From positions 1 to 34,019 of the forward strand of contig CAYZMH010000025.1 of the NCBI GenBank assembly GCA_964479445.1: DNA of 34,019 nt, given 5' to 3'. How positions within the stretch are numbered: position 1 is the stretch's first letter; the number at the start of each line of letters is the position of its first letter. The notes beneath the pieces were generated by a model. The model was not told the origin of the DNA. It saw nothing but the letters and a program-made list of their open reading frames with translations, and made no database searches. Source of the DNA: CAYZMH01 sp964479445 (GTDB lineage: Bacteria > Bacteroidota > Bacteroidia > Bacteroidales > GCA-2748055). Shown piece by piece: positions 9,872-16,190 of the stretch. Made by a program: the position numbers and the translations under genes.

Positions 9872-10714
9872 ATGAAGATAGTAGCAGACGGCGGATCGAC
9901 GAAAATAGACTGGAGAATCATTTCCGGTAAGGATGGTGTGAATGCTCTTCAGACGAAGGGCATCAATCCGTATCATCTCACCCGTGAACAGATCGACAGG
10001 GAACTGAATGCCATAGATTTCCCGGAAAATGAAGCAGTAACCGAAGTGTGCTTTTACGGGGCCGGCATTGCCTCTGACAGGGCCCGGCAGATCATGGAGC
10101 GTGGACTTCTGGATCGTTTCGGCGGATCGTGCCGGGTGGTTGTGGGTGACGATCTCCTGGGGGCAGCAAAAGCGCTTTTCGGAGACGATGATGGGATTGC
10201 CTGCATACTGGGTACAGGATCTAATTCGGGTCTCTACAAACAGGGAGAGATTATAGAATCCATACCAGCCCTGGGGTATATCCTTGGAGATGAAGGGAGC
10301 GGCGCCGACCTCGGGAAGCGCTTTCTCAATGCAATCCTGAAACGTGATTTCCCGGAGGATCTGTGCCGGGAGATCGCAAAAGAGCAAGGAATGGATATGG
10401 AGACCGCATTGCAGAAAGTATACCGTGAAGCATTGCCCAACCGGTACCTGGCCTCCATGACCCTTTTGATGAATAAATACAGGGAACATCTTGCTGTACA
10501 GGATATTATTAAGGAGGCTTTTATTGATTTCCTTGAAAAAAATGTCATGAAGTACAGGGAAGTGGAAACCCTTCCGATCGGATTTACCGGATCGGTTGCC
10601 TATCACTTCCGCGATATCCTGGAATCTGCCATGCGGGAGAATAAACTTAGGATTAAAAAAATTGTCATTTCACCTATCGATCACCTGGTGGAATACCATA
10701 GAAATAACCTGTAA
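9872..10714 (+). CDS. BadF/BadG-family amino-sugar kinase (N-acetylglucosamine / N-acetylmuramic acid kinase, MurK-like)
   Basis: The 280-aa protein begins MKIVADGGSTKIDWRI, the phosphate-1 loop of the ASKHA kinase fold; an earlier TTG at 9863 is less likely. Other signatures are GDDLLGAA (catalytic-Asp region), CILGTGSNSGLY (phosphate 2) and GDEGSGADLGKRFL, all typical of BadF-type GlcNAc kinases. It is cytoplasmic and ATP-dependent. It lies 7 bp upstream of murQ. In Tannerella forsythia a kinase of this family (MurK) phosphorylates MurNAc to feed MurQ, and the clostridial MurK acts on both MurNAc and GlcNAc. By context I favour MurNAc 6-kinase activity here, but specificity cannot be read from the sequence. 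Confidence 0.85.
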   Translation: MKIVADGGSTKIDWRIISGKDGVNALQTKGINPYHLTREQIDRELNAIDFPENEAVTEVCFYGAGIASDRARQIMERGLLDRFGGSCRVVVGDDLLGAAKALFGDDDGIACILGTGSNSGLYKQGEIIESIPALGYILGDEGSGADLGKRFLNAILKRDFPEDLCREIAKEQGMDMETALQKVYREALPNRYLASMTLLMNKYREHLAVQDIIKEAFIDFLEKNVMKYREVETLPIGFTGSVAYHFRDILESAMRENKLRIKKIVISPIDHLVEYHRNNL

Positions 10715-10721
10715 AATTAAG

Positions 10722-11611
10722 ATGAACGAGAAGAAGATAAAATATCTGACGGAGGCCTCCTCCAACTACGACAATCTGGAAGATATGTCGGTAAAAGAGT
10801 TACTGCAAAACATCAACANNNNNNNNNNTTTCAGATAGAGCAGACAGTGCGTCTCAGTCTGATACTGCAAAACATCAACAAGGAGGATGGCACGGTCCAC
10901 ATAGCAGTACAAAAAATCATACCCCAACTGGAACTGGTGATCGAAGAGATCGTACCCCGCATGCTGGTAGGTGGACGCCTGTTTTATGTGGGTGCAGGTA
11001 CCAGCGGAAGACTGGGAATCCTGGATGCCTCCGAGATCCCTCCCACATTTGGCGTTCCCTACGATATAGTGATTGGCCTTATTGCCGGCGGTGACCAGGC
11101 GATCAGGAAAGCTATCGAGTCTGCAGAAGATGACATCAACGGGGCCTGGAGAGACCTGGCAAAGTACACGCCTACACAAAACGATACGGTCATGGGCATC
11201 GCCGCTTCGGGAAGGACCCCCTACGTGATTGGCGCCGTGCAGGATGCACGCAAAAACGGCCTTTTTACCTCCTGTATTACCTGTAATCCCGGCACCGAGC
11301 TGGCCCGTTCCGTGGAGATTCCCCTTGAGGCACTGGTGGGCCCCGAGTTTGTCACGGGAAGCACCCGGATGAAGGCGGGTACCGCCCAGAAACTGATCCT
11401 CAACATGCTTACCACAACCACGATGATCAAACTGGGTCGGGTAAAGGGTAATAAAATGATTGATATGCAACTCACCAACCAGAAACTGATTGAACGGGGC
11501 ACCAAAATGATCCAGGAGGAGCTGGGAATCGGATTCGAGGAGGCACGGCGCCTTTTGTTATTAAACGGCTCGGTCAGGAATGTACTTGAGACCTACACGA
11601 AAATCAGATAA
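10722..11611 (+). CDS. murQ: N-acetylmuramic acid 6-phosphate etherase MurQ (interrupted by an assembly gap)
   Basis: MurQ removes the D-lactyl ether from MurNAc-6-P in the cytoplasm, giving GlcNAc-6-P and D-lactate. The N-terminus starts at ATG 10722 (MNEKKIKYLTEASSNYDNLE) and reads to LLQNIN at 10817. The rest reads in another frame from the 10-N gap to 11611. SIS-domain and family motifs are intact: GAGTSGRLGILDASEIPPT, IAASGRTPYVIGA and GSTRMKAGTAQK. The two acidic residues of the E. coli catalytic pair are present (DASE, codon 11033-11035; ESAEDD, codon 11126-11128). If bases 10819-10880 are deleted, the frames join as LLQNIN-KEDGTV, as expected for the family, and the protein is about 275 aa. 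I therefore regard the break as artificial. The 3' end overlaps the convergent DUF554 gene by 8 bp. Confidence 0.9.
10801..10880. repeat. 18-bp direct duplication flanking the assembly gap in murQ
   Basis: TACTGCAAAACATCAACA occurs at 10801-10818, immediately before the Ns, and again at 10863-10880, followed by the expected murQ continuation. Between the Ns and the second copy lie 34 bases (10829-10862) with no counterpart in MurQ. This is the pattern of two contig ends that overlap but were joined without merging. Confidence 0.85.
10819..10828. other. Assembly gap (10 Ns)
   Basis: Ten unknown bases lie inside murQ. A round number of Ns is typical of a scaffold join of unknown length rather than of individual unreadable bases. 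Confidence 0.98.
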
Positions 11612-12302
11612 TCCGGTCCAGCAGAGGAGGAAGCCACATTGCCAGGAATATAACCACCACCAGGGCCGGTAACATATTCATTACCTTCACCTTTTTCACA
11701 TCCATCAGGGTAAACCCCAGTCCGATCAGCAGGATACCTCCCACGGCAGAGAGTTCAGCCACAATATCGGGGGATAGTGTATCGCTGATATACCCCGCAA
11801 AGAGGGTCAGACCGCCCTGGTATACCAGCAAAGGCACCGCGGAAAACAACACCCCGGCCCCCAGGGCTGAAGCCAGCGCCATGGATGAGAATCCGTCCAT
11901 AAGCGATTTGGTGAGCAGGAGATTAGGCCGGTTTCCCAGTCCCTCCTCCACCGCACCCAGTACGGTCATGGAACCCATGCAGAACACCAGGAAGGCGGTG
12001 ACGAGTCCTTCGGCAAACCGCTCGTTATTGGAACGAACCTTTTTTTTGAGGTAGTCACCGAAACGGTGCATATTCTCCTCCAGCTTCCACCAGGTTCCCA
12101 GCAGGGAACCGATCAGCAGGCTGAAGATCATAACCATTATATTATTGGTCTCCAGGGCCATCTTGATGCCCAGGAAAATGGTGAAGAGTCCGAACACCTG
12201 GAACATGATCCGGGTGTATTTTTCAGGGAGTCGGGATCGGATCACCAGGCCCAGGGTGCTGCCGATGATGACCGTTCCCACATTAACAAGGGTACCTATC
12301 AT
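11604..12302 (-). CDS. DUF554 family integral membrane protein (YdfK-like)
   Basis: The 232-aa, very hydrophobic protein starts MIGTLVNVGTVIIGSTLGL, the hallmark of DUF554, and contains FCMGSMTVLGAVEEGL and DGFSSMALASALGAGVLFS. About six to seven membrane segments are visible. The family is widespread in bacteria; its function is unproven, and transport has been suggested. It is convergent with murQ and overlaps its last 8 bp, so it is probably not part of the peptidoglycan operon. No partner gene is adjacent; the lipoprotein gene upstream on the same strand ends 76 bp before its start. Confidence 0.88.
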   Translation of the reverse strand: MIGTLVNVGTVIIGSTLGLVIRSRLPEKYTRIMFQVFGLFTIFLGIKMALETNNIMVMIFSLLIGSLLGTWWKLEENMHRFGDYLKKKVRSNNERFAEGLVTAFLVFCMGSMTVLGAVEEGLGNRPNLLLTKSLMDGFSSMALASALGAGVLFSAVPLLVYQGGLTLFAGYISDTLSPDIVAELSAVGGILLIGLGFTLMDVKKVKVMNMLPALVVVIFLAMWLPPLLDRII

Positions 12303-12378
12303 ATAATCGTACGTTTATTACCGCCGAAAATAGTAAAAGGAAACGATATTCCCGCACAGCAGCATTAAGGACGGTCCG

Positions 12379-13698
12379 TCAATCGTCCTCCACAAAAACG
12401 GTAATCTCCCGGGTAGGGGGCTCTGCATAGTTCTCATAGAACTTGATCTTGACCGTATCGCGTGTCCCCTGCATATAGGTGAGGGAGTCACCTATGATCA
12501 CCGGACGGGATCGCAATTTGAACCTAACCAACGCTTCGCATTTCTTACCGGGTTCGATGGCTGTGTAGGTTTGTTCATAGGTGTCTTCATCGTACCTGGT
12601 TACCTCGAGGTTCTCCGGGGAAGGATATCCCCCGTAAACGTACTTCCCGCCGGTCAGTTTCACCTTCACTGTTTGATTGGGAGGCAGAAGGGCTGTAAGG
12701 CTGTAATTTGTATGTTGCGTATAGACAGCACTGTCTTGATGAAGAACATTCTGTCCATATTCACCGGTAGCCGGGTATTGGATGGTATCTTCAATCTCAA
12801 ATTCCGTTTCATCAATAAATTTCTGCAGGTAATATTCAAAGTCGGGGATATCTGCATCGATGCCCATGGCAGCATACCGCTCTTCAAGGTTTTGCCGGAT
12901 GATCTCCGGCCGGAGCAGCACGGCATCCTGGATCAACCGGGTACCGATCACCTCGCTGTCCAGCTTCCCGTCCTCCCGCAGGTCGGTACTCATGTTGGCC
13001 AGTAATTCTGACAGGGTGGCATCGTCGCGGTAACCCTGGATGATGAGAGATGCGGCCAGCAATACGGCATTGTCCCTTCCTGAGATAGAGATATCAAGCG
13101 ACTCGGATCTTCTCCTGTGGTTGAGATAGAAACCAAAAATATCCAGGATCTCTTCCTGAGCCTGCTCTTTGGCCTGGGAAAAGATGGCCCCCTCCGACAT
13201 AAGGTAATGGATCCGTTGTTTTTCCAGGTGCGATAACAGGTTCACATTTACAGCCTCTTCCGAGAGATCAGAAAGGGCATAAAGTGTAAGCTGGGCATCG
13301 GATTTCCTTCCCAGGGTCTCGTTAAAATAGAAGCCATCGGCACGAAGTTCGATAAAACGGGAGTTCAGCACAAGCTGGTTCAGCTCGAATTTGCCCTGGT
13401 TATCCAGAATCTGTGAGCTGAAGGTTTTGCCGGTCTGTATCAGGCCCGGACTCAATTCGGTAACGATAATGCCTGTTCCGTTTATAAACGGACCCTTTTG
13501 AACGACCCCGCTGATGGTTACAGTGGTGTCCAGCCCGGTATTCACACCGGAGGTATCGTTATTAAGGGTATCGGAGGGGTTTTCGATTGAAAGGGTATCG
13601 CCGGGATTGAGGTCGTCTTCCGCGGGATCCACGTTCTCCTCGCAGGAGAATATCCCAAGAAGGAAGACCAGTGCGGACAGGAAATAAAGACGTTTCAT
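12379..13698 (-). CDS. Lipoprotein of unknown function with carboxypeptidase-regulatory-like N-terminal domain
   Basis: The start chosen is the ATG at 13698 (MKRLYFLSAL), which directly opens a lipoprotein signal peptide; a TTG five codons upstream is in the same frame. The lipobox FSC lies near residue 19 and is followed by an acidic, low-complexity linker rich in D, N, T and S. A beta domain then begins VTISGVVQKGPFINGTGI, the KGPF-type domain seen in many Bacteroidota and myxobacterial surface lipoproteins. A helical middle part follows (LSHLEKQRIHYLM, QAQEEILDIFGF) and then a beta-rich C-terminus with TVKVKLTGGKYVYGGYP. Total length is 439 aa. I recognise no catalytic motif. It is probably exposed at the outer membrane; the role is unknown. 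Confidence 0.75.
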   Translation of the reverse strand: MKRLYFLSALVFLLGIFSCEENVDPAEDDLNPGDTLSIENPSDTLNNDTSGVNTGLDTTVTISGVVQKGPFINGTGIIVTELSPGLIQTGKTFSSQILDNQGKFELNQLVLNSRFIELRADGFYFNETLGRKSDAQLTLYALSDLSEEAVNVNLLSHLEKQRIHYLMSEGAIFSQAKEQAQEEILDIFGFYLNHRRRSESLDISISGRDNAVLLAASLIIQGYRDDATLSELLANMSTDLREDGKLDSEVIGTRLIQDAVLLRPEIIRQNLEERYAAMGIDADIPDFEYYLQKFIDETEFEIEDTIQYPATGEYGQNVLHQDSAVYTQHTNYSLTALLPPNQTVKVKLTGGKYVYGGYPSPENLEVTRYDEDTYEQTYTAIEPGKKCEALVRFKLRSRPVIIGDSLTYMQGTRDTVKIKFYENYAEPPTREITVFVEDD

Positions 13699-13896
13699 GT
13701 TGCAATGGATCAAGGGTTTTGGTTGAATTCAATAAATAAAGATAAAAAAAACCTGTAAAAGTACCCGGTTCAGGAACGAATCCGGCGAACCTTTCCCATT
13801 GGGTCCGGGAGATTCAACTTAGAAAATACAAATACAGTACTTCATTTTAGCATTACAAAGCAATAATCCATATTTCCGCAAATTTTCACCCGGAAA

Positions 13897-13929
13897 TTTG
13901 CATCGAAAGAATATTTGTTATTACATTTG
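13897..13929 (+). promoter_or_regulatory. Bacteroidota-type promoter for the padR operon
   Basis: TTTG at 13897-13900 and TACATTTG at 13922-13929 fit the -33 TTTG and -7 TAnnTTTG consensus, with a 21-bp spacer. The -7 element ends 24 bp before the padR ATG at 13954. The spacer between the divergent lipoprotein and padR genes (13699-13953) holds nothing else I can call. PadR proteins often repress their own promoter, so an operator is likely close by. Confidence 0.6.
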
Positions 13930-13953
13930 TACTATACATCTTGTTTAATACAT

Positions 13954-14337
13954 ATGGAATACATAAAAAACAAACAGGTCAGTGAATTGCTGCTCGCGTG
14001 GGAGGAGACCTATAAGAAAGGTCAATTAACGCTCTGGATTTTCCTTGCCCTTAAAGATGGGAAGAAATATGTCGATGAGATCAAATCCTTTGTGGAAGAG
14101 CAATCGGAGCGGACCATGACCGCGGAAGACCAGAGTTTATATCGTAACCTGCGCAAATACAAGCACGTGGGAGTGGTTGACTTTGAATCCCGCAAAGGGC
14201 ATCGCGGTCCGGAACGAAAATACTATTATCTCACATCGCTTGGCCGGGACTTGCTGGACCAATTCCTGGCGCGGAATATCAACCTGTTTTTCAACGAACG
14301 CATCAAACAATTAATCACAAAAAAGGAGGTATCATGA
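13954..14337 (+). CDS. PadR family winged-helix transcriptional regulator
   Basis: The start chosen is the ATG at 13954 (MEYIKNKQVSELLL), because it leaves room for the promoter just upstream; the frame extends to 13915. The product is 127 aa. The fold signature runs through GQLTLWIFLALKDG, KYVDEIKSFVEE, LYRNLRKYKHVGVVDF and RGPERKYYYLTSLGRDLLDQF, a PadR winged helix with the beta wing containing GPERKYY. PadR proteins are dimeric repressors of nearby membrane-protein or transporter genes. The stop overlaps the start of the next gene (ATGA, 14334-14337), so the two are translationally coupled and the membrane protein is the likely target or partner. Confidence 0.85.
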   Translation: MEYIKNKQVSELLLAWEETYKKGQLTLWIFLALKDGKKYVDEIKSFVEEQSERTMTAEDQSLYRNLRKYKHVGVVDFESRKGHRGPERKYYYLTSLGRDLLDQFLARNINLFFNERIKQLITKKEVS

Positions 14338-14753
14338 AATTCTTTACTAAAAATCTCATATGGTTCAGCATTTGCCTGTTCATCCTGACCATCGGTTTGC
14401 GGTACGGATTAAGCACAATGCTTGCCGACCGCATGTTTACCGCAGTATGGTTTCTGGCTGCCGGGTATGCCATTATTGTTTTTGTGGCGGGTTATCAGTT
14501 CGGCAGAAAGGATAATGAGAACCTGCCTCTGTTTGACATTGGGTTCAGGTTTCACCTGGCTACTTATATTATTTGCAATGCCATAGCAGAAGGATGGTTT
14601 TTACTGGGTTTCCAGTCGCAGTTTGAGCAAATCCGGAGCGTTCACCTGACTGCCCTGTTCTGGGGCCTCGCCCTGCTGGTTCATTTTATCATCTACCTCG
14701 TAACCCGCAGGCACGCTATACGGGGTATCCACAGGGAAGAACTTTTTGAGTAA
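14334..14753 (+). CDS. Small four-helix membrane protein coupled to PadR
   Basis: The 139-aa protein has four hydrophobic segments: near residues 8-28 (LIWFSICLFILTIGL), 35-55 (AVWFLAAGYAIIVFVAG), 75-95 (LATYIICNAIAEGWFLLGF) and 103-125 (ALFWGLALLVHFIIYLV). It ends in a basic cytoplasmic tail. I recognise no catalytic motif. The 4-bp overlap with padR indicates co-translation, an arrangement common for PadR-controlled membrane proteins in Bacteroidota. Function unknown. Confidence 0.75.
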   Translation: MKFFTKNLIWFSICLFILTIGLRYGLSTMLADRMFTAVWFLAAGYAIIVFVAGYQFGRKDNENLPLFDIGFRFHLATYIICNAIAEGWFLLGFQSQFEQIRSVHLTALFWGLALLVHFIIYLVTRRHAIRGIHREELFE

Positions 14754-15074
14754 GGAACCTTATGGCCGGGACAGACACCCTGAATGGTATGGCGCGGGAT
14801 TCTATTCCATCAATTGGAAGCGGTCCAGCCCGCCTGTATCGGGTCCGGTCTGATACTCACCCCGGATCCACACCCCGGAGACATCGGATAGTAAGGCTTC
14901 GATCTCGCTCATGCTGGCCGGCTGATTGTTTGAAATCTTTCTGATAATTATGTTTATCCAAATTGCAGGTAATGTAAATGCTGGTTTGGCTTAAAAAAAT
15001 GGTTATTTTTATCCGGAAAGGATTCTTTGTCAGACCAGGGTCTGCATCCTTTGAAATACTGCAAATACCAGTTT
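14754..15074. other. 320-bp interval without an intact gene
   Basis: This lies between the membrane-protein gene and the Crp/Fnr gene. Its centre holds a minus-strand reading frame (14802-14990) that looks like a domain remnant, described separately. The right part is AT-rich and presumably carries the Crp/Fnr promoter, but I find no exact TAnnTTTG there. Confidence 0.6.
14802..14990 (-). pseudogene. Possible remnant of a laminin-B-like domain protein (C-terminal end only)
   Basis: The minus strand is open for 62 codons from after a stop at 14993-14991 to a TAG at 14804-14802; the only ATG is at 14912. The product contains MSEIEALLSDVSGVWIRGEY followed by TGPDTGGLDRFQL. This resembles the end of laminin-B-like sugar-binding domains, where a helix-like stretch is followed by a short LxIRGEY strand and a GLDNV motif. 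The signal peptide and most of the domain are absent, so if the match is real this is the tail of a decayed gene. It is a weak call, made by eye from a short match. Confidence 0.35.
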
Positions 15075-15653
15075 ATGGAATCCTCTGAACTCCTCCGGGA
15101 ACGCCTCCAGAAAAACTCCTTTTTATCAGGTTCTGAACTTGATACCATATGCTGCTATTTTCACGGTAAGCGACTGCAAAAAGAAGAGGCCCTTTTTAAA
15201 AAAGGAGAACGATTTCCTTTTATTGTATTCGCAGCGGAAGGGATATTGCGTTCTCATATTTATGATGATGAAGGGGAAGAGATCGTAAAGCATTTCATAT
15301 CGGAAGGAGATTTTTTCTCTGAAATCGATAGTTTTGAACATGGAAAACCTGCTGCTTTCAATATCACAGCGGTAACCACGTGCAGGTTGGATCTGCTCTC
15401 CCGTTCCGCCTCCGATGAACTCTCAGAATTGATCCCGAAGTGGGATTCCATCATGAAAAGTGAAGCTGTGAATGCCATGAACACTATGATCCGCAACAGG
15501 GAGTTTCTTTCATTGGGAGATTCCGGGGAAAAGTATCACTATTTTGTACATACCTATCCCCATTTAGCACGGCAAGTCCCGTTAAAATACATTGCTGCAT
15601 ACCTTCAGATCACCCAGAGCTCCCTGAGTCGAATTCGAAGGCAGAGTGATTGA
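15075..15653 (+). CDS. Crp/Fnr family transcriptional regulator
   Basis: The start chosen is the ATG at 15075 (MESSELLRERLQ); a TTG at 15027 is in frame but would add 16 residues not typical of the family. The product is 192 aa. Residues ~20-110 form the cyclic-nucleotide-type beta roll (EEALFKKGERFPFIVFAAEGILR, DDEGEEIVKHFISEGDFFSEI). A long dimerisation helix follows, and the C-terminal HTH is VPLKYIAAYLQITQSSLSRIRRQ. No cysteine cluster for an Fe-S centre is evident (CC at about 31-32 and one C near 107), so an FNR-type oxygen switch is unlikely. The ligand is unknown. A palindrome begins two bases after its stop and precedes the flavodoxin gene, which is a plausible target. Confidence 0.85.
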   Translation: MESSELLRERLQKNSFLSGSELDTICCYFHGKRLQKEEALFKKGERFPFIVFAAEGILRSHIYDDEGEEIVKHFISEGDFFSEIDSFEHGKPAAFNITAVTTCRLDLLSRSASDELSELIPKWDSIMKSEAVNAMNTMIRNREFLSLGDSGEKYHYFVHTYPHLARQVPLKYIAAYLQITQSSLSRIRRQSD

Positions 15654-15654
15654 T

Positions 15655-15674
15655 TATTTGTCATATGTCAAATA
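15655..15674. promoter_or_regulatory. Near-perfect 20-bp palindrome, candidate Crp/Fnr-type operator
   Basis: TATTTGTCATATGTCAAATA pairs at 9 of 10 positions about its centre, the only mismatch being T/T at the sixth position. The TTTG/CAAA outer arms and overall size fit a homodimeric Crp/Fnr-family site. It starts 2 bp after the regulator gene ends and lies about 70 bp upstream of the flavodoxin ATG. Confidence 0.55.
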
Positions 15675-15743
15675 GATTCCCGTAATATCCCTTTTTCTTT
15701 GCTGAAGAAATGAACATTCACGAACCAATTAAATGTTTACATT

Positions 15744-16184
15744 ATGAAAAAGGCAATCATTTATTACCAGAGTAAAACGGGAACAACAAAGGCATATGCC
15801 GAAGCGATAGGCAGTTATCTGCAATCTAAAAACCTGGATGCAGCGTGGCATGATATTTCAGAGCATCAGCCGCAACCTGATGCAGATACAGATCTTATCC
15901 TGGCAGGTTGCTGGACCAAGGGATTAATGGTGGTAATGCAGCATCCGGATAGTGATTGGAACCGGTTTGCCCGCAACCTGGCCGTTCCGGGGAATTCGAA
16001 GGTGGCCCTGTTTACCACTTACAAGATCAGGACGGGATCCATGTTCAGAAAAATGGCAAAGCAACTCGATCACAAAGAGATACCCGTAGCATCCAGTCTG
16101 AAATCAAAAGACGGGAGAATATCGGATCACGACCGGAAGATCCTGGATGATCTGATCCATTCCCGGGAGAAGAGATCCCTTTAA
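15744..16184 (+). CDS. Flavodoxin-domain protein
   Basis: The 146-aa protein starts MKKAIIYYQSKTGTTKAYAE, with the FMN phosphate-binding loop S-K-T-G-T-T-K directly after the first beta strand, as in flavodoxins. LILAGCWTKGLMVVM and SKVALFTTYKIRTGSMF fit the strands and loops around the flavin ring. It would be a cytoplasmic one- or two-electron carrier. The length is that of short-chain flavodoxin-like proteins such as MioC/HemG relatives. It follows a Crp/Fnr gene and a palindromic site, which suggests stress- or redox-linked control. The partner enzyme is unknown. Its stop lies 6 bp from the convergent histidine-kinase gene. Confidence 0.78.
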   Translation: MKKAIIYYQSKTGTTKAYAEAIGSYLQSKNLDAAWHDISEHQPQPDADTDLILAGCWTKGLMVVMQHPDSDWNRFARNLAVPGNSKVALFTTYKIRTGSMFRKMAKQLDHKEIPVASSLKSKDGRISDHDRKILDDLIHSREKRSL

Positions 16185-16190
16185 CATCTT

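Noticed and set aside
14762..14944. 60-codon plus-strand open frame after the PadR operon
   Set aside because: Arg/Ser/Pro-rich, low-information product typical of a shadow frame. The opposite strand gives a more protein-like sequence.
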